The notes beneath the pieces were generated by a model. The model was not told the origin of the DNA and searched no databases. It was given only the letters and a program-made list of their open reading frames with translations. Below are positions 19,069 to 26,715 of a DNA stretch of 64,000 bases, piece by piece; positions within the stretch are counted from its first letter, which is position 1; the number at the start of each line of letters is the position of its first letter. The position numbers and the translations under genes were made by a program. Origin of the DNA: Duganella sp. Root336D2 (GTDB lineage: Bacteria > Pseudomonadota > Gammaproteobacteria > Burkholderiales > Burkholderiaceae_D); the NCBI RefSeq assembly GCF_001425005.1, contig NZ_LMDB01000004.1:135108-199107 (forward strand), given 5' to 3'.

Positions 19069-20361
19069 TCAGAAGAAGGTATTGATGGCTTGCAGGACGT
19101 TGTACGTGTCATCCACAACCAGCATCAGGGGCCATTTATCGAAGGTGGTGCAGGGGTGGGAGATGCCGCAGCCGACCAGGTCGCCCACTTGCAGGTCGGC
19201 CTTGGCGCCCTGCGGCCAGCGCAGGTAGGCATGCTGGTCGTTCATCTTGTCGATCACGGCGCCTTCCGGCAGCACCAGCGCTTGCGCGCCCGGCCGATGC
19301 GCGGCAATGGCGCGCGGCAGGCCCAGGTCGTGCGACGCATCGCGCTTGCCCAGCGCCAGGATCGCCAGGTTCGGCTCGGGGCGCGACAACACCATGGTCC
19401 AGATTTCCAGAGCCGGGCGCAGGCCCTCGCCAGCAGCCTTGCCTTCGCGGCTGGCCAGCTCACTGGTCAAACCGCCGTAGTAGCCATGGTCATTGGTCAG
19501 GTAGCAGCCGCTGCGCAGGATCGGCAGCACTTTCTTGCCCTGCACCGCCAGCCCGGCAAATTCGTGCGCCACGCGGTCGAAGTAGGCCGAACCGCCGGCG
19601 GAGATGATCACCTGCTCGCCACCGAACAAGCCTTCGGTCGCGGCAGCCTTCAGCATTTCCGCCATGCGCTGCAGGAAGCCGTTGACGACTTCCACATCCG
19701 CCGCGCGGTTATCGGTGACCACCAGGCCTTCGTAGCCTTCAATGCCAGCCAGCTGGAGGCCGGGCGCAGCAGCGACGGCGCGTGCCACGGCCATGACTTC
19801 CTCGGCCTCGCGGCAACCGGCGCGCTTGCCCTTCATGCCCAACTCCACCAGCAAAGGCAAGGGCCGCTCCAGGCCAAATTCCTGCACCGCGCGCGACAGC
19901 CGCTCGACACCTTGCAGCGAATCGACCAGCGCAAAGAATTCGAAAGAGTGGTCCTCCTGCATCAGATGCAGTACGGCGCGGATATCGGCCGGCGCCACCA
20001 ATTCATTGGCCAGTATCACGCGCCGCACGCCAAAGCGCGCCGCAATCTGCACTTGCGGAATGGTGGCCAGCGTGATGCCCCAGGCACCGTTATCGATCTG
20101 CGCCGCGAAGAGCTGCGGGCTCATGGTGGTCTTGCCATGCGGCGCGAGCAGCACGCCGTGGCGCTCACAGAAGCTGCGCATCCACGCCAGGTTATGCTGC
20201 AGCGCCGACGCCTTCAGCACGGCCAGCGGAAAACTCGTATCCGCCGCCAGCACGTTCCAGTGTTGTGCGCCGACCATGTGCTGGCGCAGCGGCTCCACAA
20301 TAGGCAGGCCTTTCACGCCTGGCTGCAGGATTTGTTCGTCGAGTTCGGGCAGCGCGTACAT
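19069..20361 (-). CDS. D-threonine aldolase/D-serine dehydratase-like PLP enzyme (amino acid deaminase)
   Basis: 430 residues, a fold-type III PLP enzyme. An alanine-racemase-like N-terminal barrel carries the PLP lysine K77 in APHGKTTMSP. The C-terminal domain carries a probable metal-binding HxC (CGISHPCTTFDKW, about residue 405), as in D-serine dehydratase and D-threonine aldolase. It likely deaminates or cleaves a D-3-hydroxy amino acid; the substrate is not decidable here. The stop lies 37 bases from the iminopeptidase start, so they may share a transcript. Confidence 0.85.
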   Translation of the reverse strand: MYALPELDEQILQPGVKGLPIVEPLRQHMVGAQHWNVLAADTSFPLAVLKASALQHNLAWMRSFCERHGVLLAPHGKTTMSPQLFAAQIDNGAWGITLATIPQVQIAARFGVRRVILANELVAPADIRAVLHLMQEDHSFEFFALVDSLQGVERLSRAVQEFGLERPLPLLVELGMKGKRAGCREAEEVMAVARAVAAAPGLQLAGIEGYEGLVVTDNRAADVEVVNGFLQRMAEMLKAAATEGLFGGEQVIISAGGSAYFDRVAHEFAGLAVQGKKVLPILRSGCYLTNDHGYYGGLTSELASREGKAAGEGLRPALEIWTMVLSRPEPNLAILALGKRDASHDLGLPRAIAAHRPGAQALVLPEGAVIDKMNDQHAYLRWPQGAKADLQVGDLVGCGISHPCTTFDKWPLMLVVDDTYNVLQAINTFF

Positions 20362-20395
20362 AAGTGATCCAATCTCTCTTCAAAGAATAGCACCG

Positions 20396-21052
20396 TCAGC
20401 CAGCAGGTGGCTCGGCAGTATTAAACGCCAACTGCGCCGCAAAAGCCCGCTTGTAAGCCGGCCGCGCTTCGCCGCGTGCGACATAAGCGGCCAGGCGCGG
20501 AAATTCGTTCAGGATACCTGATGGCCTAGCCCGAAGCAGCACCGAGATCATCACCAGGTCGCCCGCACTGAATTCGCCATCCAGCCATTCAGCCTCGCCC
20601 AGCCGAGCAGAGAGTTGGCCCAGTCGCTGACGGATACGATCCGCGATCAGAGGCAAGCGCTCCTTGGTCCAAGGCTTGCCACCCTCCTGGAATTTTGCAG
20701 TGACGATTTCCAGGATCGGTGGCTCGACAGTGTTGAGCGCGGCGAAAATCCAGCTTATCGCACGGGCCCGCGCGTTGGCTTCGTCCGGCAGCAAGCCCGG
20801 ATAGCGGGAAGCGATATGGAAAATAATCGCGCCTGACTCGAACAACACCAGCTCGCCATCCTCATAAGTGGGAATCTGCCCGAAGGGATGCCGCGCCAAA
20901 TGCGGCGGCTCCTTCATCGCGGCGAACGAAACGGGACGCACTTCGTACGGCTGCCCCACTTCTTCAAACGCCCAGCGAACCCGCGTATCGCGCGCGAGGC
21001 CCATGCCGCCGTCGGGCGAACGTTCGAATGCAGTAATGGTGTGTGTCATCAT
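20396..21052 (-). CDS. Glutathione S-transferase family protein
   Basis: 218 residues. The thioredoxin-like N-terminal domain (about 5-85) includes a PHLARHPFGQIPTYEDGELVLFES stretch: the cis-proline (QIP) and the Glu-Ser glutathione contacts (FESGAI) are visible. An all-helical C-terminal domain follows (about 90-200). The usual N-terminal catalytic Ser/Cys/Tyr is not obvious, since the start reads ERSPDGGMGLARDTRVRW. Role probably detoxification or thiol chemistry; substrate unknown. Ends 34 bases upstream of the PLP enzyme gene. Confidence 0.85.
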   Translation of the reverse strand: MMTHTITAFERSPDGGMGLARDTRVRWAFEEVGQPYEVRPVSFAAMKEPPHLARHPFGQIPTYEDGELVLFESGAIIFHIASRYPGLLPDEANARARAISWIFAALNTVEPPILEIVTAKFQEGGKPWTKERLPLIADRIRQRLGQLSARLGEAEWLDGEFSAGDLVMISVLLRARPSGILNEFPRLAAYVARGEARPAYKRAFAAQLAFNTAEPPAG

Positions 21053-21144
21053 GTTCTCCTGGTGATTGCGGGTTCAGCCAGGCACTCTTGGTGCCCCTTC
21101 AGGAGTGACGACGATTGAATAGCGCCTAAATCGACATGGCCCCG

Positions 21145-21780
21145 TCATTTGCCGCTTGGCGAGCGATCCTGTTCAGGGCGCGCCATACAGTCGCTGAGCA
21201 AGCCAATGAATCGGTCGCGTAATTCTGCATATTCCGCGTTGCTGGCATATTCCCGAACTTCCGGGCGCTGATTCAACAAATAGACAGTCGCGACATTGCC
21301 ATTCGCCGCGTCCAGCAGTGTGTACATACTAATGACGCCGGAGACATTATCGGTATCCCTGTTGTTTATCGCTAGCAGCTCGATGCCCTTTTGCGTGCTT
21401 GTTTCGAGATCTATTTGATCAGGGGGTTTAGTACCGGCTGCAATTTCTTTCATTTGATCGATTATCGATCGACGGTCTTCGGCGAACCGTCCTTCGGCGG
21501 AACGTTCGATCTTCAGATTGACTAAAGGCGAACTGCTCTTTCGATAGATCATTAGCCGATAGCCGTCGGCAGTAGATACATGTACCGGACCGCTCGACAA
21601 TTTGATCATGCGAAAGCGTGCTGTCACCGGGAGTCGGTCCTTGGTCTGGTAGCGAAACCCGTCAGTGCTGATGCATTGCGACAAAGATCCTAATGGATCG
21701 GCTGTTCGCTCTTGTGCATTAACTCGTGAGCAAAGTGCAAGCAGGAGAACAGGGAACGCTGCTAAGAGTCGACGGCGCAT
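21145..21780 (-). CDS. Exported hypothetical protein
   Basis: 211 residues from ATG 21780, chosen because a signal peptide begins there (MRRRLLAAFPVLLLALCSRVNA); the open frame extends to 21987 without signal character. No known domain. The mature part has one early Cys (SQCISTDGF) and one late Cys (LLSDCMARP) that could pair, with a mixed alpha/beta look. It is the last of three closely spaced minus-strand genes with the zinc-ribbon protein (32 bases upstream) and the DUF1761 protein. Codon use seems a little less GC-rich than its neighbours. Confidence 0.6.
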   Translation of the reverse strand: MRRRLLAAFPVLLLALCSRVNAQERTADPLGSLSQCISTDGFRYQTKDRLPVTARFRMIKLSSGPVHVSTADGYRLMIYRKSSSPLVNLKIERSAEGRFAEDRRSIIDQMKEIAAGTKPPDQIDLETSTQKGIELLAINNRDTDNVSGVISMYTLLDAANGNVATVYLLNQRPEVREYASNAEYAELRDRFIGLLSDCMARPEQDRSPSGK

Positions 21781-21812
21781 ATGAACGTAAGCATGACAAA
21801 TATTCGAAGTTG

Positions 21813-22403
21813 TCAATATAGCAGCAATTTGCCCAGTTGCTTTACGACGTACTCTCGCGCTTTGCCCGTTTTGAATACGGTCGGTACATAAAGCAGGAAA
21901 AAGCCCCAGCGATAGCGGGACCGGCTTCGCTCCCTGGACTGCAAGTACTGCATCAGATCGATTGCCGATTCCCGGTGAAAGGCCCAAAGCACACGATTAC
22001 GATACGAGATCGCAAAGTAGGCTTCAGCCGGCCACTTCAGCACATGTTTGCCGCGCATATGGCAAGATCCGCATCGGATTGAGCCGACGGGCCAGCCGCT
22101 TCGATTTTTGAGATACCTCGAGTGGTCCCAATCTCCCGCGGCATAACCTTCCGGAAGTTCTTGAATCACCGGTTGCGGGCGTCCATGAAGACCTTGGAAA
22201 TAGATCGCTGCATGCCACGAATGCCCGCATGAATCGTGGAACTGCTGGTAATCGAACATGCTGCTCTTCTGGAAGAACTGCACGTCCGCTTTCAGCTTGA
22301 TGCGGACGACTTCAGCGAACTCAAATTCCGCGCGGCCCCGGCACGCTGGACAAACAATATCCAGATTGTGAGGGATCGGTCTGCATTCGTAAGGCCCGGT
22401 CAT
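21813..22403 (-). CDS. Hypothetical protein with zinc-ribbon-like cysteines
   Basis: 196 residues from ATG 22403, whose ATG overlaps the DUF1761 stop (TGATG), indicating coupling. Cysteine pairs CPAC (about residue 18-21) and CGSC (about 113-116), plus HDSCGHSWH between them, look like two zinc knuckles. The rest is rich in aromatic and basic residues (SIRCGSCHMRGKHVLKWP, YFAISYRNRVLWAFHRESAI). No family recognised. The longer open frame to 22520 overlaps the DUF1761 coding region and was not used. Confidence 0.6.
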   Translation of the reverse strand: MTGPYECRPIPHNLDIVCPACRGRAEFEFAEVVRIKLKADVQFFQKSSMFDYQQFHDSCGHSWHAAIYFQGLHGRPQPVIQELPEGYAAGDWDHSRYLKNRSGWPVGSIRCGSCHMRGKHVLKWPAEAYFAISYRNRVLWAFHRESAIDLMQYLQSRERSRSRYRWGFFLLYVPTVFKTGKAREYVVKQLGKLLLY

Positions 22404-22798
22404 CAGTGCCAGAGGCCAAGGATGAGGCCGAAAACCAGGAATTGCGCGGTATGGTAGCCGCCATCGATCAGCCAGAGCTTGAAGCTGCGGTTGGCGAACT
22501 GGTAATTGATACCAAAGCACGCTGCCACCATGCCGAAACCGGCCAACAAGGCATGCTTGATTGCATAGTCCATCGTCGGCGCCGGGCCGATCCAGCGCGC
22601 GAAGGCGAAGGCCGCCAGCAGGGAAAAAATGAAGGCCACGCCGAACACATGGGCCGGGTGGGAGTCCGGCTTGACGCCGCCGTTCTCGTCATTCCACATC
22701 TTGCCGAACAAAGCCGGCGAGTACCACAGCCCGCCCAGCATGAAACTCGAAACTGCGGCCAGCAGCACGGCAAAAATATTCATGCCCATCATATGCAT
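22403..22798 (-). CDS. DUF1761 membrane protein
   Basis: 131 residues with four predicted membrane helices (about 7-27, 50-70, 78-97 and 110-130). The WYSPALFGKMWNDE stretch after helix 1 is typical of DUF1761, a bacterial family of unknown function. It heads a three-gene operon with a zinc-knuckle protein and an exported protein. The start ATG has GGGGAGACGACG upstream. Confidence 0.85.
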   Translation of the reverse strand: MHMMGMNIFAVLLAAVSSFMLGGLWYSPALFGKMWNDENGGVKPDSHPAHVFGVAFIFSLLAAFAFARWIGPAPTMDYAIKHALLAGFGMVAACFGINYQFANRSFKLWLIDGGYHTAQFLVFGLILGLWH

Positions 22799-22862
22799 CG
22801 TCGTCTCCCCAGCGAATTATTGTTGAGAGAGAACGATATGTGAGCCGGGTCGCAACAGTCAA

Positions 22863-23201
22863 TCACTTGTTGTTGCAATGTTCCGAAAGCATTTCTCCCA
22901 TCTTGCCGCTGGCAGCCTGGCGGTCGTCGGCCCAGGTCAGTGCGGATTCGGTGCCATTCCGTTCTTCGCGGCGCAGGAAGCTGACGTAGGTCGAGCCCTT
23001 CTTGCCGGTCACGTGCATCAGGCGCACCTCGCAACTGCGGCCATTGGCGGAAGCTTTCGCCGTGCTCAGCACGTCGACCTTGGTGACATGGCCGATGTGC
23101 GCGACCAGCGGTGCGCGCTGGTTCAGAATGTCGAGCAGCTTGTCCTGCGGGATATCGGGGCTGCAGGCTGCCAGCAGCAGCAAGGGCAGCATTTTCTTCA
23201 T
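22863..23201 (-). CDS. Small lipoprotein
   Basis: 112 residues from ATG 23201, preceded by GGAGGC. The start is MKKMLPLLLLAACSPDIP with lipobox LAAC, so Cys13 should be lipidated. The mature part is short and mixed (ILNQRAPLVAHIGHVTKV, then VRLMHVTGKKGSTYVSFLRRE), with two Cys (GRSCEV, SEHCNNK) that may form a disulfide. No family recognised. It follows the phaB terminator by only about 10 bases. Confidence 0.65.
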   Translation of the reverse strand: MKKMLPLLLLAACSPDIPQDKLLDILNQRAPLVAHIGHVTKVDVLSTAKASANGRSCEVRLMHVTGKKGSTYVSFLRREERNGTESALTWADDRQAASGKMGEMLSEHCNNK

Positions 23202-23210
23202 GGCGCCTCC

Positions 23211-23252
23211 AAAAGAACAAACGCCGGCCAGCACGAGGGCCGGACGGCGTTT
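23211..23252 (-). terminator. Probable terminator of phaA-phaB
   Basis: On the minus strand AAACG...CCGGCC pairs with GGCCGGCGTTT around an 8-base loop, with a 4-base bulge, and is followed by GTTCTTTT. It lies about 27 bases after the phaB stop. Confidence 0.5.
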
Positions 23253-23278
23253 GGGTGTTGCGTTGCTCTTTACTGCGA

Positions 23279-24019
23279 TCAGGACATGTGCTGGCCGCCG
23301 TTAATGGCGATGTTGGCACCGGTCAGGAACGCTGCTTCGTCGGAAGCCAGGTAGGCCACCAGGCCTGCCACTTCTTCCGGCTTGCCCAGGCGGGCCATCG
23401 GGATTTGCGGGATGATCTTCGAATCCAGCACGTCTTTCGGGATCTCCATCACCATCTTGGTGCCGATGTAGCCTGGCGAAATGGTGTTGACGGTGACGCC
23501 CTTGCGCGCCACTTCCAGCGCCAGCGCCTTGGTGAAGCCGTGCACGCCGGCCTTGGCCGCGGAGTAGTTGGTCTGGCCGAAAGCGCCCTTCTGGCCGTTC
23601 ACCGAAGAGATGTTGATGATACGGCCCCAGCCGCGATCCACCATGCCATCGGCTACCGGCTTGGTCATGTTGAACACGGAGTCCAGGTTGGTCTTCATCA
23701 CGGCGTCCCAATTGACCTTGTCCATCTTCTTGAAGGTCATGTCGCGCGTGATACCGGCGTTGTTCACCAGCACATCAACCGGGCCGATGTCGCGCTCGAC
23801 TGCTGCGATGCAGGTTGCCGCCGAATCAAAGTCCGACACATCGCAAGGATAGGCGGTGAAGTTATAGCCCTGGTCCTTCATCGTGGCCAGCCACGACTCG
23901 TGCGTCTTGTTACTCGGGGAATACGTGGTTACCACTTTGTAGCCCAGTGCGACCATCTTGATGCAGATCGCTTCGCCCAGACCACCCATGCCGCCCGTTA
24001 CCAATGCAACTCGTGCCAT
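23279..24019 (-). CDS. phaB: Acetoacetyl-CoA reductase
   Basis: Short-chain dehydrogenase of 246 residues that makes (R)-3-hydroxybutyryl-CoA with NADPH for polyhydroxybutyrate. N-terminal ARVALVTGGMGGLGEAIC is the cofactor glycine loop and VNNAGITRDMTF the NNAG block. INISSVNGQKGAFGQTNYS then SAAK gives the Ser-Tyr-Lys triad. The C terminus NGGQHMS is typical of PhaB/PhbB. It lies 33 bases after phaA on the same strand. No PHA synthase is in the window. Confidence 0.95.
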   Translation of the reverse strand: MARVALVTGGMGGLGEAICIKMVALGYKVVTTYSPSNKTHESWLATMKDQGYNFTAYPCDVSDFDSAATCIAAVERDIGPVDVLVNNAGITRDMTFKKMDKVNWDAVMKTNLDSVFNMTKPVADGMVDRGWGRIINISSVNGQKGAFGQTNYSAAKAGVHGFTKALALEVARKGVTVNTISPGYIGTKMVMEIPKDVLDSKIIPQIPMARLGKPEEVAGLVAYLASDEAAFLTGANIAINGGQHMS

Positions 24020-24052
24020 TTAATGTTCCCCTATTTTTATCTAAACGAAAGC

Positions 24053-25231
24053 TCATTCCCTCTCAACTGCCAGTGCTACGCCCATGCCGCCGCCGATGCA
24101 CAGCGAGGCCAGGCCCTTCTTAGCGTCACGGCGGACCATTTCATGCAACAGGGTCACCAGGATGCGGGCGCCGGAAGCGCCGATCGGGTGGCCAATTGCA
24201 ATTGCGCCGCCGTTGACGTTGATCTTGCTGGTGTCCCAGCCCATTTCCTTGTTCACCGCGCAGGCTTGCGCAGCGAACGCTTCGTTGATTTCCATCAGGT
24301 CCAGGTCTTGCGGCGACCAGCCGGCTTTTTTCAGGCACAGCTGCGAAGCGGTGACCGGGCCCATGCCCATATAGGCTGGGTCCAGTCCGGACGAGGCGTA
24401 GGCTTTGATGCGTGCCAGCGGAGTCAGGCCCAGTTCCTTAGCCTGCCTGGCCGACATCATCATCACGGCCGCTGCGCCGTCGTTGATGCCGGAGGCATTG
24501 CCGGCGGTGACGGAGCCGGCCTTGTCGAAGGCTGGACGCAGGCCGGACAGCGCTTCCAGGGTCGAACCTGGCTTCACGTATTCGTCCTGGTCGAAGAAGA
24601 TGCTGCCCTTCTTCTGCACGATTTCCAGCGGCAGGATTTCATCCTTGAACTTGCCGGCTTTTTGCGCGGCTTCCGCTTTCAGCTGCGACTGCAGCGCGAA
24701 TTCATCTTGCTGGCTGCGCGAGATATCGTATTTCTTCGCGACGTTCTCGGCGGTGATGCCCATGTGGTACTGGTTGTACACGTCCCACAGGCCGTCGACG
24801 ATCATGGTGTCGGTCATTTTGACCTCGCCCATGCGGAAGCCGTCGCGCGAACCGTTCAGCACGTGCGGCGAGGCGCTCATGTTTTCCTGGCCGCCGGCAA
24901 TGATGATGTTGGCGTCGCCGCACTTGATCGCTTGCGCGGCCAGGTGGGTTGCCTTGAGGCCGCTGCCGCAAACCTTGTTGATGGTGTAGCCCGGGATGGC
25001 GCTTGGCAGGCCGGATTTGATCACGGCCTGGCGTGCCGGGTTCTGGCCAACGCCGGCGGTCAATACCTGGCCCAGGATAACTTCGCTGACCAGGTTAGGG
25101 TCGATGCCGGTCTGGGCCAGCAGGCCCTTGATCACGTGGGCGCCCAGCTCTGCTGCCGGGGTCTTGGCCAGGGAACCGCCGAATTTGCCAACTGCGGTAC
25201 GGCCTGCTGCAACAATTACTACGTCATCCAT
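24053..25231 (-). CDS. phaA: Acetyl-CoA acetyltransferase (beta-ketothiolase)
   Basis: 392 residues. Condenses two acetyl-CoA to acetoacetyl-CoA, the first PHB step. The acyl-carrying Cys88 is in [11 protein letters not shown]; His is in [17 protein letters not shown]; and the second catalytic Cys in SLCIGGGMG near the C terminus. Length is exactly that of the biosynthetic thiolase family. The order phaA-phaB, with a phasin-like gene just upstream, marks a PHB supply locus. Confidence 0.96.
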   Translation of the reverse strand: MDDVVIVAAGRTAVGKFGGSLAKTPAAELGAHVIKGLLAQTGIDPNLVSEVILGQVLTAGVGQNPARQAVIKSGLPSAIPGYTINKVCGSGLKATHLAAQAIKCGDANIIIAGGQENMSASPHVLNGSRDGFRMGEVKMTDTMIVDGLWDVYNQYHMGITAENVAKKYDISRSQQDEFALQSQLKAEAAQKAGKFKDEILPLEIVQKKGSIFFDQDEYVKPGSTLEALSGLRPAFDKAGSVTAGNASGINDGAAAVMMMSARQAKELGLTPLARIKAYASSGLDPAYMGMGPVTASQLCLKKAGWSPQDLDLMEINEAFAAQACAVNKEMGWDTSKINVNGGAIAIGHPIGASGARILVTLLHEMVRRDAKKGLASLCIGGGMGVALAVERE

Positions 25232-25306
25232 TCTGCTTCTCCGGGAGTGGTATGAAAATCTTTCAATGCATTCTAGCTAAGTGCCATGCGCGAGGCCAGC
25301 TATGGC

Positions 25307-25579
25307 CTACCGGAACAGTGGCTTATTCAAAGCCACTTCAGTTGCCTCACGTCCATATGCTTGCGCACGGTTAATAGCGTGCTTGCCCTGGTCGGTTGCC
25401 ATTTGCAGCAGGTCTTGTGGATGCTGGATGGCCAGGAATTCGTTGGAGGCTGCGGTCATGGCAGCGAGAGAAGCCAGTGCGGTTTCACGATGCCAATCAC
25501 AAATGCTGGCGAAGCTGGCGAGTTGCACGTCAAAAGCCGCGTGTGCGGCGCGGGAAAAATCGTCGTTGAACGCGTACAT
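25307..25579 (-). CDS. Short phasin-like protein
   Basis: 90 residues from ATG 25579, which has GGAG seven bases upstream; the ATG two codons earlier sits too close to that site. The sequence is almost wholly helical and amphipathic (FDVQLASFASICDWHRETAL, LLQMATDQGKHAINRAQAYG), as in phasins that coat PHB granules, but it is about half the usual length of a PhaP. Position just upstream of phaA supports the call. It might instead be a generic helical regulator. Confidence 0.6.
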   Translation of the reverse strand: MYAFNDDFSRAAHAAFDVQLASFASICDWHRETALASLAAMTAASNEFLAIQHPQDLLQMATDQGKHAINRAQAYGREATEVALNKPLFR

Positions 25580-25705
25580 GCCCATGCTCCTTCAGTTATT
25601 CGATGGCTGAGATACCGCAAGACTTCCCATGTTAGTGCGCGATTCCTGACAAACGTTTGATAAACATCAAGGCTGCTTTCATTTTGCATAAATCCCCTGG
25701 CGATG

Positions 25706-26614
25706 TCACGACAATAACTTGATACCGTCCAACGTAGCGGCGCACTGCTCGCGTATCACGTTGACGAAGTCGGCCACGAAAGCCTTGTGCTGCAAGGCGG
25801 GCGGCACCGAAACAAACAGGTCACTCCACAAACCGGCCTCGCCGATCGGGCGCGCGATGACGTAGTCGTAGTCGACATAATTCTTGATGGCCCAGTTCGG
25901 CAAGGCGGCGACGCCGCGCCGGCTTGCAACCAGTTGCAGTATCGCGACCGTGAGTTCGGCGGTGCGGCGCTGGAATTCGACGCCGGCCGGACGCAGCACT
26001 TCGCGGATCAGGTCGATGCGTGTTTCGGGCACCGGGTAGGTGATCAGGGTTTCGCCTTCAAAGTCCTGGGCCGACAAACGGCGCTGACCGGCGAGCCGGT
26101 GCTTTTGCGCCATCACGGTCAGGATTTCGAAACGGAACAGCGGGAAGGTGGAGTACTCGGCGCTGTAGTCGGAGCCGATCACCAGGTCGGCATGTCCGTT
26201 ACGCAGCAGGTCTGCCGGTTCACTGTGGAATCCGGAAACCAGGTCGATTTCCACCTCCGGCCAGCGGGTGCGGAAGGCGTCCATCACCGGCATCAGCCAA
26301 TCGAAGCATGTATGGCATTCAAGCGCCACGCGCAGTTGGCCGGTATCGCCTTGCGACAGGCGCAGCACGTCTCGCTCTGCCCTTTCCACTTCCGGCAGCA
26401 GCGTATCGGCCAGTTTCAGCAGCCGTTCGCCAGTTGCCGTGAATCCAATTGGTATCGATTTACGCTCAAACAGCGGCGTACCGTAGCGATCTTCCAGCAA
26501 TTTGATCTGGTGCGACAAAGCCGACTGCGTCAGGTTCAGCAGTTGTGCGGCCTTGACCAGGCTACCTGAGGAGCGAAGCGCAGACAGCGTGCGCAGGTGA
26601 CGAATCTCGAGCAT
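25706..26614 (-). CDS. metR: LysR-type regulator of methionine genes
   Basis: 302 residues. N-terminal winged HTH (about 5-62, TLSALRSSGSLVKAAQLLNLTQSALSHQI), then a LysR substrate-binding domain. Divergent from metE, with a perfect MetR-type box four bases upstream of its start codon, which suggests autoregulation as in E. coli, where homocysteine is the coeffector. The helix SALSHQIKLLEDRYGTPLFE-type segment and the length fit MetR. Confidence 0.92.
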   Translation of the reverse strand: MLEIRHLRTLSALRSSGSLVKAAQLLNLTQSALSHQIKLLEDRYGTPLFERKSIPIGFTATGERLLKLADTLLPEVERAERDVLRLSQGDTGQLRVALECHTCFDWLMPVMDAFRTRWPEVEIDLVSGFHSEPADLLRNGHADLVIGSDYSAEYSTFPLFRFEILTVMAQKHRLAGQRRLSAQDFEGETLITYPVPETRIDLIREVLRPAGVEFQRRTAELTVAILQLVASRRGVAALPNWAIKNYVDYDYVIARPIGEAGLWSDLFVSVPPALQHKAFVADFVNVIREQCAATLDGIKLLS

Positions 26615-26617
26615 GTA

Positions 26618-26630
26618 TGAAAAGTTTTCA
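26618..26630. promoter_or_regulatory. MetR binding box, metR-proximal
   Basis: TGAAAAGTTTTCA matches the known MetR pattern TGAA-N5-TTCA exactly, with full dyad symmetry. It lies 4-16 bases upstream of the metR start codon in the divergent metR/metE region. Confidence 0.8.
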
Positions 26631-26715
26631 AGTTAATGCATAAAAAGTTTCGTTTTTATTATATGCCGTCATGCCGCAAACTGTACTTCACCAATATTTC
26701 TTAAGCATGACAAAA

